Position numbers and translations under genes: made by a program
Part shown: piece by piece, positions 46,701 through 58,657 of the stretch
Numbering within the stretch: the first letter of the stretch is position 1
How the letters are laid out: every line of letters starts with the position of its first letter
Notes under the pieces: generated by a model
Databases searched by the model: none
The model's input: only the letters and a program-made list of their open reading frames with translations
Told to the model about the DNA's origin: nothing
Assembly: GCA_019426215.1 (NCBI GenBank)
Contig: CM033396.1
Coordinates: 24,567,101 to 24,631,100 of the forward strand
Source of the DNA: Buddleja alternifolia
Lineage: Eukaryota > Streptophyta > Magnoliopsida > Lamiales > Scrophulariaceae
Direction: 5' to 3'
Length of the DNA: 64,000 nt

Positions 46701-49234
46701 GCTTGAGATCTTTCTAGCAGCGACAAAGTAAAATCATAGTGACTTAAGACTTCTTGTCGAATAGACGGAAGAAGTGGATATCCTCTGAAAGGATTGATCC
46801 GAGAGCCATTCCATTGTCGCAGATTTTCTGTGAAGATTTTGTCGAATAGGGAGACTGGAGGCATAATTGCCATCATGAAAGAAAAGTTGTCTTCACAGTG
46901 GCTAGGGGTGAAGTTCAGACAGGACAGGGGAGAAGAACCGCTGGTGGACGCTTGATCAGCAAAGCGTAGAGAAGAGTTGGCCAGTTTGTGCAACGCTTGT
47001 CTTAAGCGGTGTTCAGGTTGATGGCGGATCAGAGGCAGCTTCAGAACGGGACCAAGTCTATGTTGGCGCTGCGTTAGCATGTAGCGTGCAAATCTGGTCT
47101 TTTTATCATGAATCCCTATTCTGAACAGATGGGGAGTGCTAACCAAGTCTTCAAATTTATACGTGTCACCCATGTAAGCTTCAGCCCATTTTACCTCAGT
47201 CATGCAGTACTCAGTTCCTGCATTAAGTATAGCACGAAATCCTTGGTGATGAATATCATAGATGGACTCAAAACGATACCTGTCGGGTTGGTAGTTAGCG
47301 TTCCAGACGCAGTCAAAATAGGCATCGGCTTCTAGTTGAATCATCTCGGTCAGTGAAGCTGGACGCTCACCGGCATGTACTCCTTTATTCTTCCACAAGA
47401 GGAGAGGATTAGCTGAGCGCTTATTTTCCATGCTATTTACCAGTGTTGGGGAGTGAGAAAAGCCTTCTCTGTTTAGTAGCCCTTCCGTTGGGTTCACAAG
47501 CTTATCCTAACGCTCATAGACTCTGATGTTGTAGTCTCTGAGAGCGAAGCCAGTGGGTTTGCTTGTCCCACAGTCCAGATAATAAGCTAAATCAACATCA
47601 GCTCTGGGAGTCTTGCCTCCTTGCCTCTGTGCTTGGAGAGTCACGGAAGCCGGGATGTGTTTGGGAGTCTTCCTGAGTTCAAGGGCTGTGTAGTAAGCTT
47701 TATCAGCTGGGCTTAAGGCTGTGTTAAATAGAGTGTTGCGTACAGCCAGATCAAACTTTATGAGCTTGGCGATATCATTCTCAATATTGATAAGACTTTC
47801 TTCATTATATCCGGTAGGTATGAAGGTTTCTGCGGGCGCTGGAGGGAAATAATCGACTGAGTGATCGATAGTCTTTAAGGGATCCAGCTTGAAGAAATGT
47901 CGATGAATCACAACGTCGTTAGCATCGCTCTGACCTTCTGAGCGTGCTTCTGTTGGACTAGGTAATGCAAGCAATGGTTGAACCCCTGGGATTTCAGGTT
48001 CATCAGGCTCGAGATTTGTGGATTCGATGGCAGCTTCATGTGCGATGGCCACGATGTGGGCCATATCCACATGCAGATGGACATCAACTGGTGGTTCAAA
48101 GGATGATATCGGGACAACAGCTATGGCTTGGTCACTTTGTGTAGCCTCAGAAGAAATGGCAGCAGTTGGACGCTTACGTCTCTTGAAGATACGCGTCACA
48201 TTTATACCTTCGGCGGGGAACGCTTGAGTCTGTGGAACTGCAGGTTCTTCAAAGTCAATATTTTTGAGAACCTTTTCTAGATCTTTCCGACTAATGAGGG
48301 GTATAGAATCCTCGTCATCTTCATCGCTTTTGATAGGTTGAGCCTTGGGCTTTCGAGGAGCCCGTTTCTTTGTGACAGTGGGACGCTTCACATTACGTTT
48401 GGCTTTCTCCTGATCTGGGCGCTCAGCCTCCTCATCTGACGCTGCTCGGACAACTTGGCGCTCAGAGAGAGGCTTAGCAGCACCTCCAACTTTGGGTGGA
48501 TTGAAGAGATTATTGATGATTCTTGGCCCATAGAACTTATGCTTGGCCACGGTGACTCCTGCTGAAGAGGTGCACTCTGCTCGAAAAATTAGATCACTTA
48601 AAACTAGACCATAAGGTCTGTTTGAAGTGCGTAGACTGTCTCTGAACCTGCTGAATATATAGGCGCTCCAGTTGATTTTTATCTTGAGCAGGATGGCAGT
48701 CATCATCTGGAACTGGGTTGGGTTGATTTTGTCGAAGGTTCCCACTCTGCATTCAATGTTTTTACTGTAGAAATCAGCCAAGACTCGATACCTGTTCACT
48801 ATATCTTTCTTCTCAAAGTACGGTTTGTATGGAACATCATCGTAAGCGCTAATCTGAGTCCAGACTTCTTGAATTTGTTCTTCAGTGATAGTGTCTAAAG
48901 TGGCTCCAGCATTAGGTAGAGAGAAATTCTGGGCAATAGAGGCCGCAGAGAGAGTGAACGTCTTTGATTCCTTCTTGGAGACAGGAAACAAACAAGTGAT
49001 GGAAGTCTCATCGTCAGACAGTCGAGCATTTCTCCAGAAAAATTCTAGTTCTTCAGGAAACATATACGAATATTTTGTGAGAAATTTCTGAAGCCCAGCC
49101 TCTGCTACAGAATCCATCATTTCCGTTAAATCAATTTGGGGGTTTTCATAGAGAAACTTCCAATCAACTATAAGGCCTTCAGTGACCTTAACAACAACTT
49201 CAGTGGTTCCAGCAGTAGCTTTCTTGGGTGCCAT
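46688..49234 (-). pseudogene. Third open frame of Sire-type element (env-like position), one TAG
   Basis: ATG 49234 (MAPKKATAG) is a better start than the most upstream one at 49405. The frame runs to TAG 47507-47509 and continues in the same register to 46688, where it ends inside LTR sequence at the deletion junction. The protein has an N-terminal globular part (about residues 1-230), then a Lys/Arg- and Asp/Glu-rich linker (KRPTVTKKRAPRKPK, SDEDDED), then a Pro-rich acidic region. No signal peptide or membrane segment is evident, so the name env-like rests on position after pol only. Function unknown. Confidence 0.7.
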
Positions 49235-50351
49235 TAGTGAGAAGTAGACAGAGATTACGAATGAAAATTTTTGTTTTGAGAAAGAGAGAGATTTTTCTTG
49301 CACGAATGTAATAGAGTATAAGAGTGTTTGTTTTCTGCAGAAAGTGTGTTTTTGAGATACTTCAATTTGAATGTTCTTTGTGTTTGAAGTTTGAGATGTT
49401 GACACGTGGAGAAATATAAATCTCAGCCGTTAAAATATAACTGTGGACGTGAATTTAGATTAAATAGGCACGGTTTCTTTTAGTAACTTCCACATATACT
49501 ATTTTGACGTCCGATTAAAAGTTTGAAACAGAGACTTATGATATACTGAGAGTGATACGTGTGCCCATGAAAAGCGGATACGTTTTTTTATGAAAACTGT
49601 TCGGGAACCATAATTTTGAACAACTATTCAAATACCCGCCAAAAATTTGTTAAAGCGTCCGGACCTATTCAGAATGACGCTTGAAACAATTCAGTGTTAT
49701 GTTGACGCTTGAGAATCTTGAGGTTCTCTTTCAAGTAACATTTTGTGCTTTAGCGGTCATTGTAACATATAGAATTATTCTTTTCAGGGTGTGTATGAGG
49801 ACACAGTTTCCCAGTACTTATCATTATGTCTTGGTAGTAGTGTTTTACTTTTGGTTTAAAATATTCAGCGCTGGTTGTATTCGTCTAAGATACATGGTAA
49901 TTGTACTGACGCGTGTACATGTGCTGAACCATCTTTGAAAAACGTGATGAGTACCCATGGGTTTTCTTGAGCGAAGGGTGAGGAATGTCAAGTCAGCATT
50001 AATTGCATTGATTGACTAATCCACTTTCTCGTTTTAGCGTAGGGTAATGTACGCTTGCTTTTAAAGGATCTTTTTACTAAGTGCTTTAGCCGGGAATAAA
50101 GCTAAGCGTTTAGTTTATTTTGAAAGAAGTGCAGACGCAAAGACAGATTTGTGTAATAAGCGTCAAAAGGATTTAAGTGTATGGTGCTAAGTGCGTATGA
50201 CCGATGCAAGGGAAAACATTTTTGGTCATATTCACTTAAGTATAGTTAGCTCTTTTAAGGTTCCCCCTATGTAGGTTCCCCATAAATTACAGAAAATAAA
50301 GTGAATTCCCCCTAAATTTCATGCCTAACAAAAGTATGATGTTTCGAATGA
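49235..50351 (-). other. Region between pol and third frame, with polypurine-like tracts
   Basis: Non-coding. On the minus strand TTTAGGGGGAA (50305-50315) and ATAGGGGGAA (50261-50270) are purine tracts of the kind repeated after pol in Sire-type elements. The plus frame at 49681-49938 has no signature. Confidence 0.6.
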
Positions 50352-53300
50352 TTAAGCATTTAGATCAATCATACCTAGTTCACTTCTTAAAGTGAGAAAA
50401 CGTTGTTCGTTAAGCGCTTTGGTGAAGATATCTGCCAGTTGCTTTTCTGTACCAATGAAGTGCATGGAGATATCTTTCTTTTGAACGTGGTCACGGAGAA
50501 AGTGATAGCGAATGTCAATGTGTTTGGTTCTAGAGTGAAGAACTGGATTTTGAGTCATTGCTAAGGCGCTTTGATTGTCACAATGGATAGGAGTTGGATC
50601 TAGGATTATTCCATAATCTCTAAGTTGTTGCCTCATCCAAAGGATCTGTGCACAACAGCTTCCAGCGGCTACATACTCAGCTTCAGCGGTGGAAGTACCG
50701 CTGGACTGTTGCTTCTTACTATGCCATGAAATTAGTCTATCACCTAGAAATTGACATGTTCCACTAGTACTTTTTCTATCTATTTTGCATCCTGCAAAAT
50801 CTGCATCTGAATAACCAATTAGTTCAAAAGGAGAATCCCTAGGATACCATAAGCCCACATTTTGTGTGCCTTTTAGGTACTTAAGGATCCTTTTAGCAGC
50901 AATTAAGTGTGATTCTCTAGGATCAGCTTGAAATCGTGCACACATGCATACTGAGAACATAATATCAGGTCTACTAGCTGTAAGATAAAGAAGTGATCCA
51001 ATAATACCTCTATAGTTAGTGATATCAATTTTCTTTCCATTATCATCTCTATCTAGCTTAAGCGTTTGGCTCATTGGAATTTTTGAAGGTGATGCATTTT
51101 CCATACCAAATTTCTTGATCATATCTCTAGTATATTTAGTTTGGTTTATGAATATGCCATTAGGGAGTTGTTTAACTTGTAATCCTAGGAAGAAAGTTAA
51201 TTCACCCATCATGCTCATTTCAAATTGATCTTGCATCATCTTCGAAAATTTCTCACATAGACGCTTATTGGTAGATCCAAATATAATATCATCAACATAA
51301 ATTTGAACTAGGAGAATATCTCCATTATGGGTAATTTTGAATAACGTTGTGTCAACGCTGCCTTTTGAAAAGCCTTTACCTATAAGGAAGATAGAAAGAG
51401 TGTCATACCATGCTCGTGGTGCTTGTTTAAGACCATAGAGTGCCTTGTCCAATTTGTAAACCATGCTTTTCCCATGGTTGTTGATGAATCCTGGTGGTTG
51501 CTCCACATATACTTCTTCTTGGAGTTTACCATTCAGAAATGCACTCTTTACGTCCATTTGATACACTGTAAATTTGTTAAATGCTGCAAACGCTAGAAAC
51601 ATGCGGATTGCTTCAAGACGGGCAACTGGAGCGTTTGTTTCATCAAAGTCGATGCCCTCTTCTTGACAGTATCCCTGAGCTACGAGTCTGGCTTTGTTTC
51701 TAATCACAATCCCATTCTCATCCATTTTGTTTCTATAGACCCATCTAGTTCCAATGACCCCTTGGTGGGTTGGTATTGGTACTAGCGTCCATACCTCATT
51801 TCTTTCAAATTGGTTTAGCTCTTCTTGCATGGCTTCTATCCAACTTGGATCGTTAAGCGCTTCATCCACTTTCTTTGGTTCCATTTGAGATAGGAAGCTT
51901 GCAAACATGGCCTCATTTATTGTAACGGCTCTTGTTCTAACGGGTGCTCCAATATCTCCAATAATTAGTTCTGGTGGATGGTCTCTGAGCCATTTTCTGT
52001 CTGGTTGGAACGGGTTAAGAGATTGATCTAACGTTTGATTAAACTGTGCAGGCGCTTGACCAATTCCTTGCGTAGGCACTTCAGTGTTTATAGTTTGAGT
52101 TTGCTCTTGATGAACATTCCCTTCATGATCATCAGCGTTTCTTGCAATGTCATCGTTGATGTCTTTACGAGTAATCTTAGGATTAGGTACAATGATTTCA
52201 TTATCTTCATCAATATCACTATCATCACACAGATTGATTTGTGACGCTTGTTGAGATAAATCTTCAATTCCTGCATCATTAATATTAACCTTACTCGGTT
52301 CTTGGTTAGCATCATCAAACACAACATGAATGGATTCTTCAACCTTCGATTTGACCTTATTTAAGATGCGAAAGCTCTTTCCATTTTTGGCGTAACCTAG
52401 AAAGATTCCTTCATCTGCTTTAGGATCAAATGTCTTTAGGCTTTGGGAACCATTGTTATGAATGAAACATTTTGAACCAAATACATGAAAGTATGAAACA
52501 TTCGGCTTACGTCCCTTCCATAACTCATATGGAGTCTTTTCATGTTGCTTGTTGATCATACACCGGTTCTGAGTGTAGCAAGCAGTGTTGATAGCTTCGG
52601 CCCACAACCTTTGAGGCAGCTTAGACTCGGCTAACATAGTCCTAGCGGCTTCTTTAAGCGTTCTGTTCCGTCGTTCAGCAACTCCATTTTGTTGAGGTGT
52701 TCTAGGTGCTGAATACTCATGAAGTATTCCAAAGTCTTTACAAAATTTCTCAACAATATGGTTAGTAAATTCAGTTCCTCTATCACTTCTAATTCTTGTC
52801 ACTTTTAGATCTTTTGAGTTTTGTAGTTGACAAATTAGAGAGGTGAGCTTGGCACTAGTTTCATCTTTAGATGCTAAAAATTCTACCCATGTATAGCGTG
52901 AAAAATCATCAACTATTACTAGTGAATACTTTTTACCACTAACGCTCATGATTTGAATAGGACCAAACAAATCTAAATGTAGTAATTCAAGTATTCGAGA
53001 GGTCGATAGATGAAGCTTCTTCTTAAAAGATGATTTAACTTGTTTACCCATTTGACAAGCATCACATAAGCGTCTTTATTAAAGGAACCTTTAGGTAATC
53101 CCTCTACGATATTTAGAGATATTAATTGAGAGATTGTCTTGAAATTGAGGTGATTCATTTTTTTGTGCCATAACCAACCTAATTCGTTTTGATTCTTAGC
53201 TACGAAACATGTAGGGTTGTTATCTAATGTTGAATCCCAATCTACTAAGTATACATTGTTTGTTCTTCTTCCTTTTAATTTAGTAGATCCTGTCTTAACA

Positions 53301-53602
53301 TCGATTATCTCGCACAAGTCACTAGAAAATTTAATTTCAAAGCCTTTATCACAGAATTGACTTATGCTTAGGAGATTATGTTTAAGACCCTCAACATTGT
53401 ATACATCATTGATCATGATGTTCCCCCTATGCATGATACCTATAACTTTAGTTTTACCTTTAGAATTATCACCGAATATAACTTGAGGACCATTGGTTGC
53501 ACGATAGTTGATCAAGAGATCCTTTGATCCAGTCATGTGTCTCGATGATCCACTATCTATGTACCATACTGAAGCGTCGGTGTTGGCTCTAGGTACCTGC
53601 AT
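50352..53602 (-). pseudogene. Sire-type pol, frameshifted
   Basis: First part 53602-52973: protease WYIDSGSSRHMTGS and GAG-pre-integrase LGWLWHKKMNHLNF. Second part 53051-50352: integrase ([31 protein letters not shown]), RT ([35 protein letters not shown]) and RNase H ([35 protein letters not shown]). The parts are in different frames; the switch is in the zinc-binding end of the pre-integrase region near 53050-53085 and fits a 1-bp loss. The rest is open for 899 codons. Confidence 0.88.
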
Positions 53603-53616
53603 TCAAAAGGGCAGAT

Positions 53617-55830
53617 CTAATTTCCTTTAGGTACCCATTTTGTTTTGGGTCCTTCTTTGTTAGTGACGTGAATTAGATTTTTCGGAACCCATATTTGCCT
53701 TGTCTTCACTATGGGAGAAAGATTGGCCTTCTTGGGTTTCGTTTTGAGTTTCATACTTTTTCTAGATGTATAGAAATATCCTTGATTATAGTAATAATCA
53801 TAATCGTAATCATAATTATCATAGTGTTGATAATATGAACTGGATTGTTTTGGATATAGACGTTTGATTCTGTTTGGTACTGGCTTAGGATGCACTTTTG
53901 GTGCGGGACGCTTAACGTTTGATTCACTGGCAGAAAATATCTCCTTAGCTTTTTGAGCGTTTGGATATATTTTCTTTTGTGAGACATTCGCTTTGGTCTT
54001 TCCTTTGCCTGAGTCAGTGTTGACTTTATCATTAGCTTTTGTACCAGTATTTGTTGATTCATTCAGCGTTTGTCTGATTGAACTTTCTTCAACAAAGATT
54101 ACACCTTTTCCTTTGTTGATTGTTGTAACATTGGACGCTTTGGCTTTATAACTAAATTTATCAAAACCTAGACCGGTCTTTTCACCAAATGCCCTGGTTA
54201 CTTTAGTCACATTATCTAGCGTTCTAGACGCTTTTGATAATGAAGAGATAAGCTGCTCTGATTTGGCAAGTTTAGCGACCATTTCAGCTTCTCTTTTGAC
54301 TATTATATCAAGATCACCTTTTAGCTGAGTAATTTCACTCTCGAGTGATTGGTTTTTCTCAATGCACTGTTGCTAAATTTGCAACTCTGCTTTGAGCGTT
54401 AAGTTATCACTTCTGAGTGTTGAAATAATACAATGGTGATTTTGGAATAATTTGGTGGCATCTTGACAATCTGTATAATATTCCTTTACTTTGTCAAGTA
54501 ATTCATCATAAGAGAGAGGATGATACAAATCAGTGGTTACCTCTGATGGTAAGTCGTTAGATGCTTCATTTTCTCTTGCCATGAGACAAATGAATGCTGA
54601 GTCCTTTGATGGTTCATCATCGCTGCTTTCATCTGATGATTCCAAGTCCTCTTCAGACGTATAGAGAGGTTCTGATTCTGCTAGCAAGCCTTGTTGTCTC
54701 AGGTTGCTCCTGAATTGGTTTCTATCCGCGTGATCTTGCTTTGTAGGTTTAGACACATTTGGATATGGGCAATTAACTTGGAAATGCCCTGGTCTCCTGC
54801 AGTTGTAACAAAGATTGGTCTTCATCTTTTGTTCGTTTGTTAATCTTGTGGATCGTTGGTTTAACGCTGCAGGCGCTGAGAGATCTTGCTGAGAAGGAGT
54901 TTGATATTGAATTGGCGCTAGGGAGGAGGACGCAGGATAGTGAGGCGCTTGATATTGTGGTTGTATTTGAGGAAGCGCTTGATATGAACTTTGTCCTGGG
55001 TGCTTAGGACTGTTTCCCTTCTTTTCATATTTCAGGAATTTCCTGAATCTATTTAGAAGCGCCAGTTCTTCTTCCTCATTTATATCCGAGCCTTTTTCTT
55101 TGATAGATTTTCTTTTGATTGATGCCATTAGCGCTCCAGATTCGATCACTGGATTACTTACTGCATCACTGGCCGAATTCAGCTCAAACTCAAATGCTTT
55201 GAGTTCTGAGAAAGCATCTTCTGGAGTTAGGTTGTCCAGATTGTTTGATTCTCTCATTGCAGTTGTTTTCATCAGGAATCTGCTTGGGAGACTTCTAAAG
55301 ATTTTGACCACTGTTTCTCGATTTTGTAGCTCCATACCCAGAGATGTTAGTTCAGTGACAAGAGCTGTAAACCTCATGTCTAATTGCTCTAGCGTCTCAT
55401 TAGGTAGCATCTTGAAGCCGTTGAATTTTTCTTTGGCAATTGATAATTTGTTTTCCTTTATTTGTGCTGAGCCACCACAAATAGTAGCCAACTTATCCCA
55501 AATTTCTTTAGTTGTATTGCATGATTTGACTTTGTTGAATAAGTTGTCATTGTCACCAATGGCTGTGTATAATGCATTCCGACCGACATTGTCTAGATTG
55601 GCTCGTCGACGCTCATCGGTGGACCATTCTTGTTTGGGCTTCTCCACATAACCGTCAGGTGTTTCTTCTGTGGCTTCGGGCGCTCTGGTGATAACTTTGT
55701 ATATTTTGATTGGCCCATCTGAAATGATATCACACATTTCATCATCACATGAACACAAATAAGTAAACGCTTTGACCTTCCAAGAGTCATAATTTGACTC
55801 GGTCAACTTGGGAACTTTAGAGAATGCCAT
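53617..55830 (-). pseudogene. Sire-type gag, one in-frame TAG
   Basis: From ATG 55830 (MAFSKVPKL): UBN2-like capsid domain to about residue 230, CCHC knuckle CYNCRRPGHFQVNC (about 340-353), then an acidic Ser/Asp stretch. A TAG at 54373-54375 interrupts; the same frame resumes through 54282 to 53617 with a coiled-coil-like start and a basic, Tyr-rich tail ending with WVPKN and WVPKGN blocks typical of Sire gag ends. It is preceded by CAAATT and followed by CAACAG, so a CAG to TAG change is the simple explanation. gag and pol are in different frames at 53617/53602. Confidence 0.85.
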
Positions 55831-55934
55831 GAAGAATTTAAAGTAATTTTAAAGCGACTATATAAAAAAAAATTTTAAAAAAAATAGATCTGAACAAGCA
55901 GTTACGCTTGGAAACGGTTAGGTTTCAACTTCAA

Positions 55935-55948
55935 CCGCTCTAATACCA
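55935..55948 (-). promoter_or_regulatory. Primer binding site of Sire-type element
   Basis: On the minus strand TGGTATTAGAGCGG, two bases after the 5' LTR; one change from the usual TGGTATCAGAGC. Confidence 0.85.
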
Positions 55949-55950
55949 CT

Positions 55951-57715
55951 TGTTGGTCCCAAGTGGTATACGAAAGGGTCTAGAAGGGGGGGTTGAATAG
56001 ACCCTGAAGTCTTTTTCGACTTCTTAAAAGTTCGTATCACTTTGAAGTATTTGAACGCTTGACAAGTTTAAGCGCTGGATGTGGCGCTTTGAGAAACGTT
56101 AACTTAGACTCGGTGATTTCAACGCTTACCAAAGTAGGGCAGAGTTTAGTCACTAAATCAGAGTTAGCACAGCGGAAGTATTTTATAGCTTAGCGTTCGG
56201 TTAATTAATCGAAAGTAGTCGCTTAGTTGTTTTAAACTTTATCAGAATGTATGCAATATGAATAGTAAAGCAGTAAAACAATGAATGCTTAAAGAGGTAA
56301 ATGACACAAGATATTTGTAAGGTTCACTGGGTGATGTAATCCCAGCTACGTCCTTCTTCTCCTTTTATCAGGGAGGTTTTCCACTATGATGATTATCGAA
56401 GAGTCACACAGAGACTTCTACAAGATAGAGGGAGATTGGATATGATCTCGGAACTCCTTGGTCACACAGATTTCAGCTCCACTAAAGACCTTCTATCCCC
56501 TTGCTTCTTTCACTCAGAAATGGTGCAAGTTACTCTTGATCTCGGAACTCCTTGGTCACACAAATTTCAGCTCCAATAGAGATCAACTTCAACAAGCTTC
56601 TTTTACACAAAAATATTGCTTGCAAGTCAACCAGCTTTCTCACTCAGATGAAAGGTGTTGATGGTTTTGGTCACGGGTTTGTTTGTTTTTGGAAAGTTCA
56701 AACAACTTGGGGATATCTCAATGGTAGTGTAGGTTCTTCTTAAAAAGAGATTTGAGATATGGGTGACTGTCTCTGGAATATTTGTGAAAAGCTTATATGG
56801 ATATTTGGCTATGATTTTTTAGTAAGCTTTTCCTTCAACAAAGTAGGTATTTTTTTTTTTTGCTCTATGTGTGTATATTTACTTGTTTGTTGAAAGAGCT
56901 ATTTATAAGGTATTGGTGGTTTTTGTCCGTTTGACACGGTTGGAGTCTCGTTTCCCCAAACATTCCTTGAGTTCAGACATTTCTAACTTTGGGTATACTT
57001 AATTAGTTAGGCATGTTCTTGGTTTCATAACTTCTGACAGTTTCGGTCAAAAGAATGGCTTACCCATACGTTATAGTGCTTATATTTTAATAGCACTTAT
57101 CCGACTTTTAATGCATCTTGTCTTATTTCCGTTGGAAATAATTCGTCCGTTTGATTCATGCATTTTTAAGTCTTTGGATAGTTTTGGGCTTGAGTTTTCA
57201 GGTTACGTTCTTTGTAGGTTGTGTTGGTTTAACCTTTTGGACGCTTGCTGAAGAGAATAGTTATTCTCGTGTATTGGACAGACGCTTGGACTGATCCTGA
57301 GTTCCTTCTCTTTATTTTAGACGCTTACTCTTCAATCTTGTCTTGATGGTTTCACTGAGAATTCCGTCATTTCACTTGATGTTGAGTATTCGGCCTGAGT
57401 TATCCATTCGTAGTTTGAGCACTGGGATAATCCCTAAAGCGTTTGACGGACGCTTCAAGATATCTTTATCTATCGTAGCTTCAGACGCTTGATCTTCACC
57501 TTCATCACTTGGTAGACTCACCCAGAATTCTCCTAAGTGATTTAGTGTTACATACTTAGTCTAAAGAATTCTACAAAGATAAATACTATAAGCCTAAGAT
57601 AAATAAGCTTTCAGGTACTTATACATAACATTCTATGAAAGCTTTTACACTTTTCAGGGTCTAACAGGAAGTCCTATTTGTCATCATCAAAACATCTAAT
57701 ATGAAATTCCTAACA
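55951..57715 (-). repeat. 5' LTR of Sire-type element
   Basis: 1765 bp, plus-strand ends TGTTGG and CCTAACA. Contains a partial internal duplication (GATCTCGGAACTCCTTGGT at about 56440 and 56538). Its left 524 bp match the truncated 3' LTR. Many GACGCTT/AAGCGTC motifs are spread along it and through the element. Confidence 0.85.
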
Positions 57716-57720
57716 AAACC

Positions 57721-58214
57721 ATATGACATAAAAGCCAACATACAGGGACCACATTGCAAAGTATATATTATTGTAATGCCAAAATGTTAGGGTTTCAATT
57801 AACAAATTGAAAAAACCCTAGAAATCAGTGTACAAACACAATACGCAGCATATACTTTGTATTAAACTAATAACAACTAAATCATAACAAATTATTCACT
57901 AAAACAAGAAAAAAAAGGCGAGTACATACCGTATTTTTGGGGGGGTCATCAATGAATCGCGAAATCCTCAACTTCATCTTCAAAGTGTGGTCGACTTCTT
58001 GCCTTCCTCAGATTACAGGTCGCGCTTCTACAGAATTTTGGTTTTTGTAAGGGTAAATTTGAAGATTAAATGAAGGATTTGTGGTTTTGAAATGGTGGGT
58101 TAAGGTTTTTTGATTTTGAATTTGGGGGAAAATGACGTTTAATTGACTTTTTGATGAATTTCCCCGCACACGTGCCCCTCACGTGCTCACTTCACGGTCC
58201 CGTTTCTGACTTAA
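57721..58214 (-). other. 5' region of Mutator-like transposase gene
   Basis: Between the Sire-type insertion and the right inverted repeat. A candidate first exon lies at 57977-57930 on the minus strand (starts MKLRISRF, ends at a GTATGT donor). Its reading phase does not fit the acceptor at 45923 by one base; a C-run (seven C) in it could have slipped. Treat the exon as tentative. Confidence 0.45.
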
Positions 58215-58376
58215 CAGAGCGTGTGCCACACGCGCAGAATTTCCGTCCAAAAAGTGGGGCTTGGGACCAAAAGTGTCACTTTTTGACTCCTATGGGACTA
58301 AAAGTGTAAAAAAAAATCCTATGGAACCAAAAGTGTTTTGAGGCGAGTCCTATAGGACCAAAAGTGAATTTTTCCC
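58215..58376. repeat. Right terminal inverted repeat of Mutator-like element
   Basis: Inverted copy of 41008-41169. Followed by the 10-bp duplication TAATATTGGA (58377-58386). Confidence 0.9.
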
Positions 58377-58470
58377 TAATATTGGATTATAGATAATTGA
58401 AGTTCAGTTCCAGTGCCTTAAATCATTGGATAATATTTAGTTAGCATCCTTCTTAATTTAAATTAGTCTT

Positions 58471-58472
<2 letters not shown>

Positions 58473-58503
<31 letters not shown>
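58473..58503. repeat. (AT)n microsatellite
   Basis: About fifteen AT units in the unassigned AT-rich spacer 58387-58640, which holds nothing else recognisable. Confidence 0.92.
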
Positions 58504-58507
<4 letters not shown>

Positions 58508-58657
58508 TTCCTTATCTATATATCATTTTTTTATATACCACCTTTTTGGCACTTCTTTAGTAATTGTGGAAAGAAATTATTGCAATTAATTGATTTTAAG
58601 GGATTTAATAAATCACTAGTTTCTAAATTAATGAGTTAAGAAAAACAATGATACCAA

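Larger units (their letters stand above)
46175..57715 (-). mobile_element. Sire-type Ty1/copia retrotransposon nested in Mutator-like element
   Basis: On the minus strand, ends TGTTGG and CCTAACA with a perfect 5-bp duplication AAACC (46170-46174, 57716-57720). Order from right: 5' LTR 57715-55951, primer site, gag, pol, a long third frame, truncated 3' LTR 46700-46175. Long LTR, long gag, a third frame after pol and several polypurine-like tracts fit the Sire (Maximus) group. By eye the shared 526 bp of the LTRs differ at only about four positions, so insertion is recent. Faults: TAG in gag, frameshift in pol near 53060, TAG in the third frame, and loss of most of the 3' LTR. Confidence 0.9.
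41008..58376. mobile_element. Mutator-like element with GRF zinc-finger gene, 17.4 kb
   Basis: Terminal inverted repeats of 162 bp (41008-41169 and 58215-58376) begin GGGAAAAATTCACTTTTGG and are about 95 percent alike by eye. A perfect 10-bp duplication TAATATTGGA flanks it (40998-41007, 58377-58386). It encodes a mudrA-type transposase on the minus strand and a small GRF-zinc-finger membrane protein on the plus strand, and contains an 11.5-kb Sire-type element (46175-57715). Without that insert it would be about 5.8 kb. An in-frame TAG in the transposase and the Sire-type insertion mean this copy is probably no longer self-sufficient. Confidence 0.93.

Noticed and set aside
54373..54375. Programmed read-through at TAG in Sire gag
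   Set aside because: The bases after it (CAACAG) do not fit the full CARYYA leaky context, and a CAG to TAG change explains it.
55100..55651. Plus-strand open frame of 183 codons
   Set aside because: Exact antisense of the Sire-type gag capsid region.
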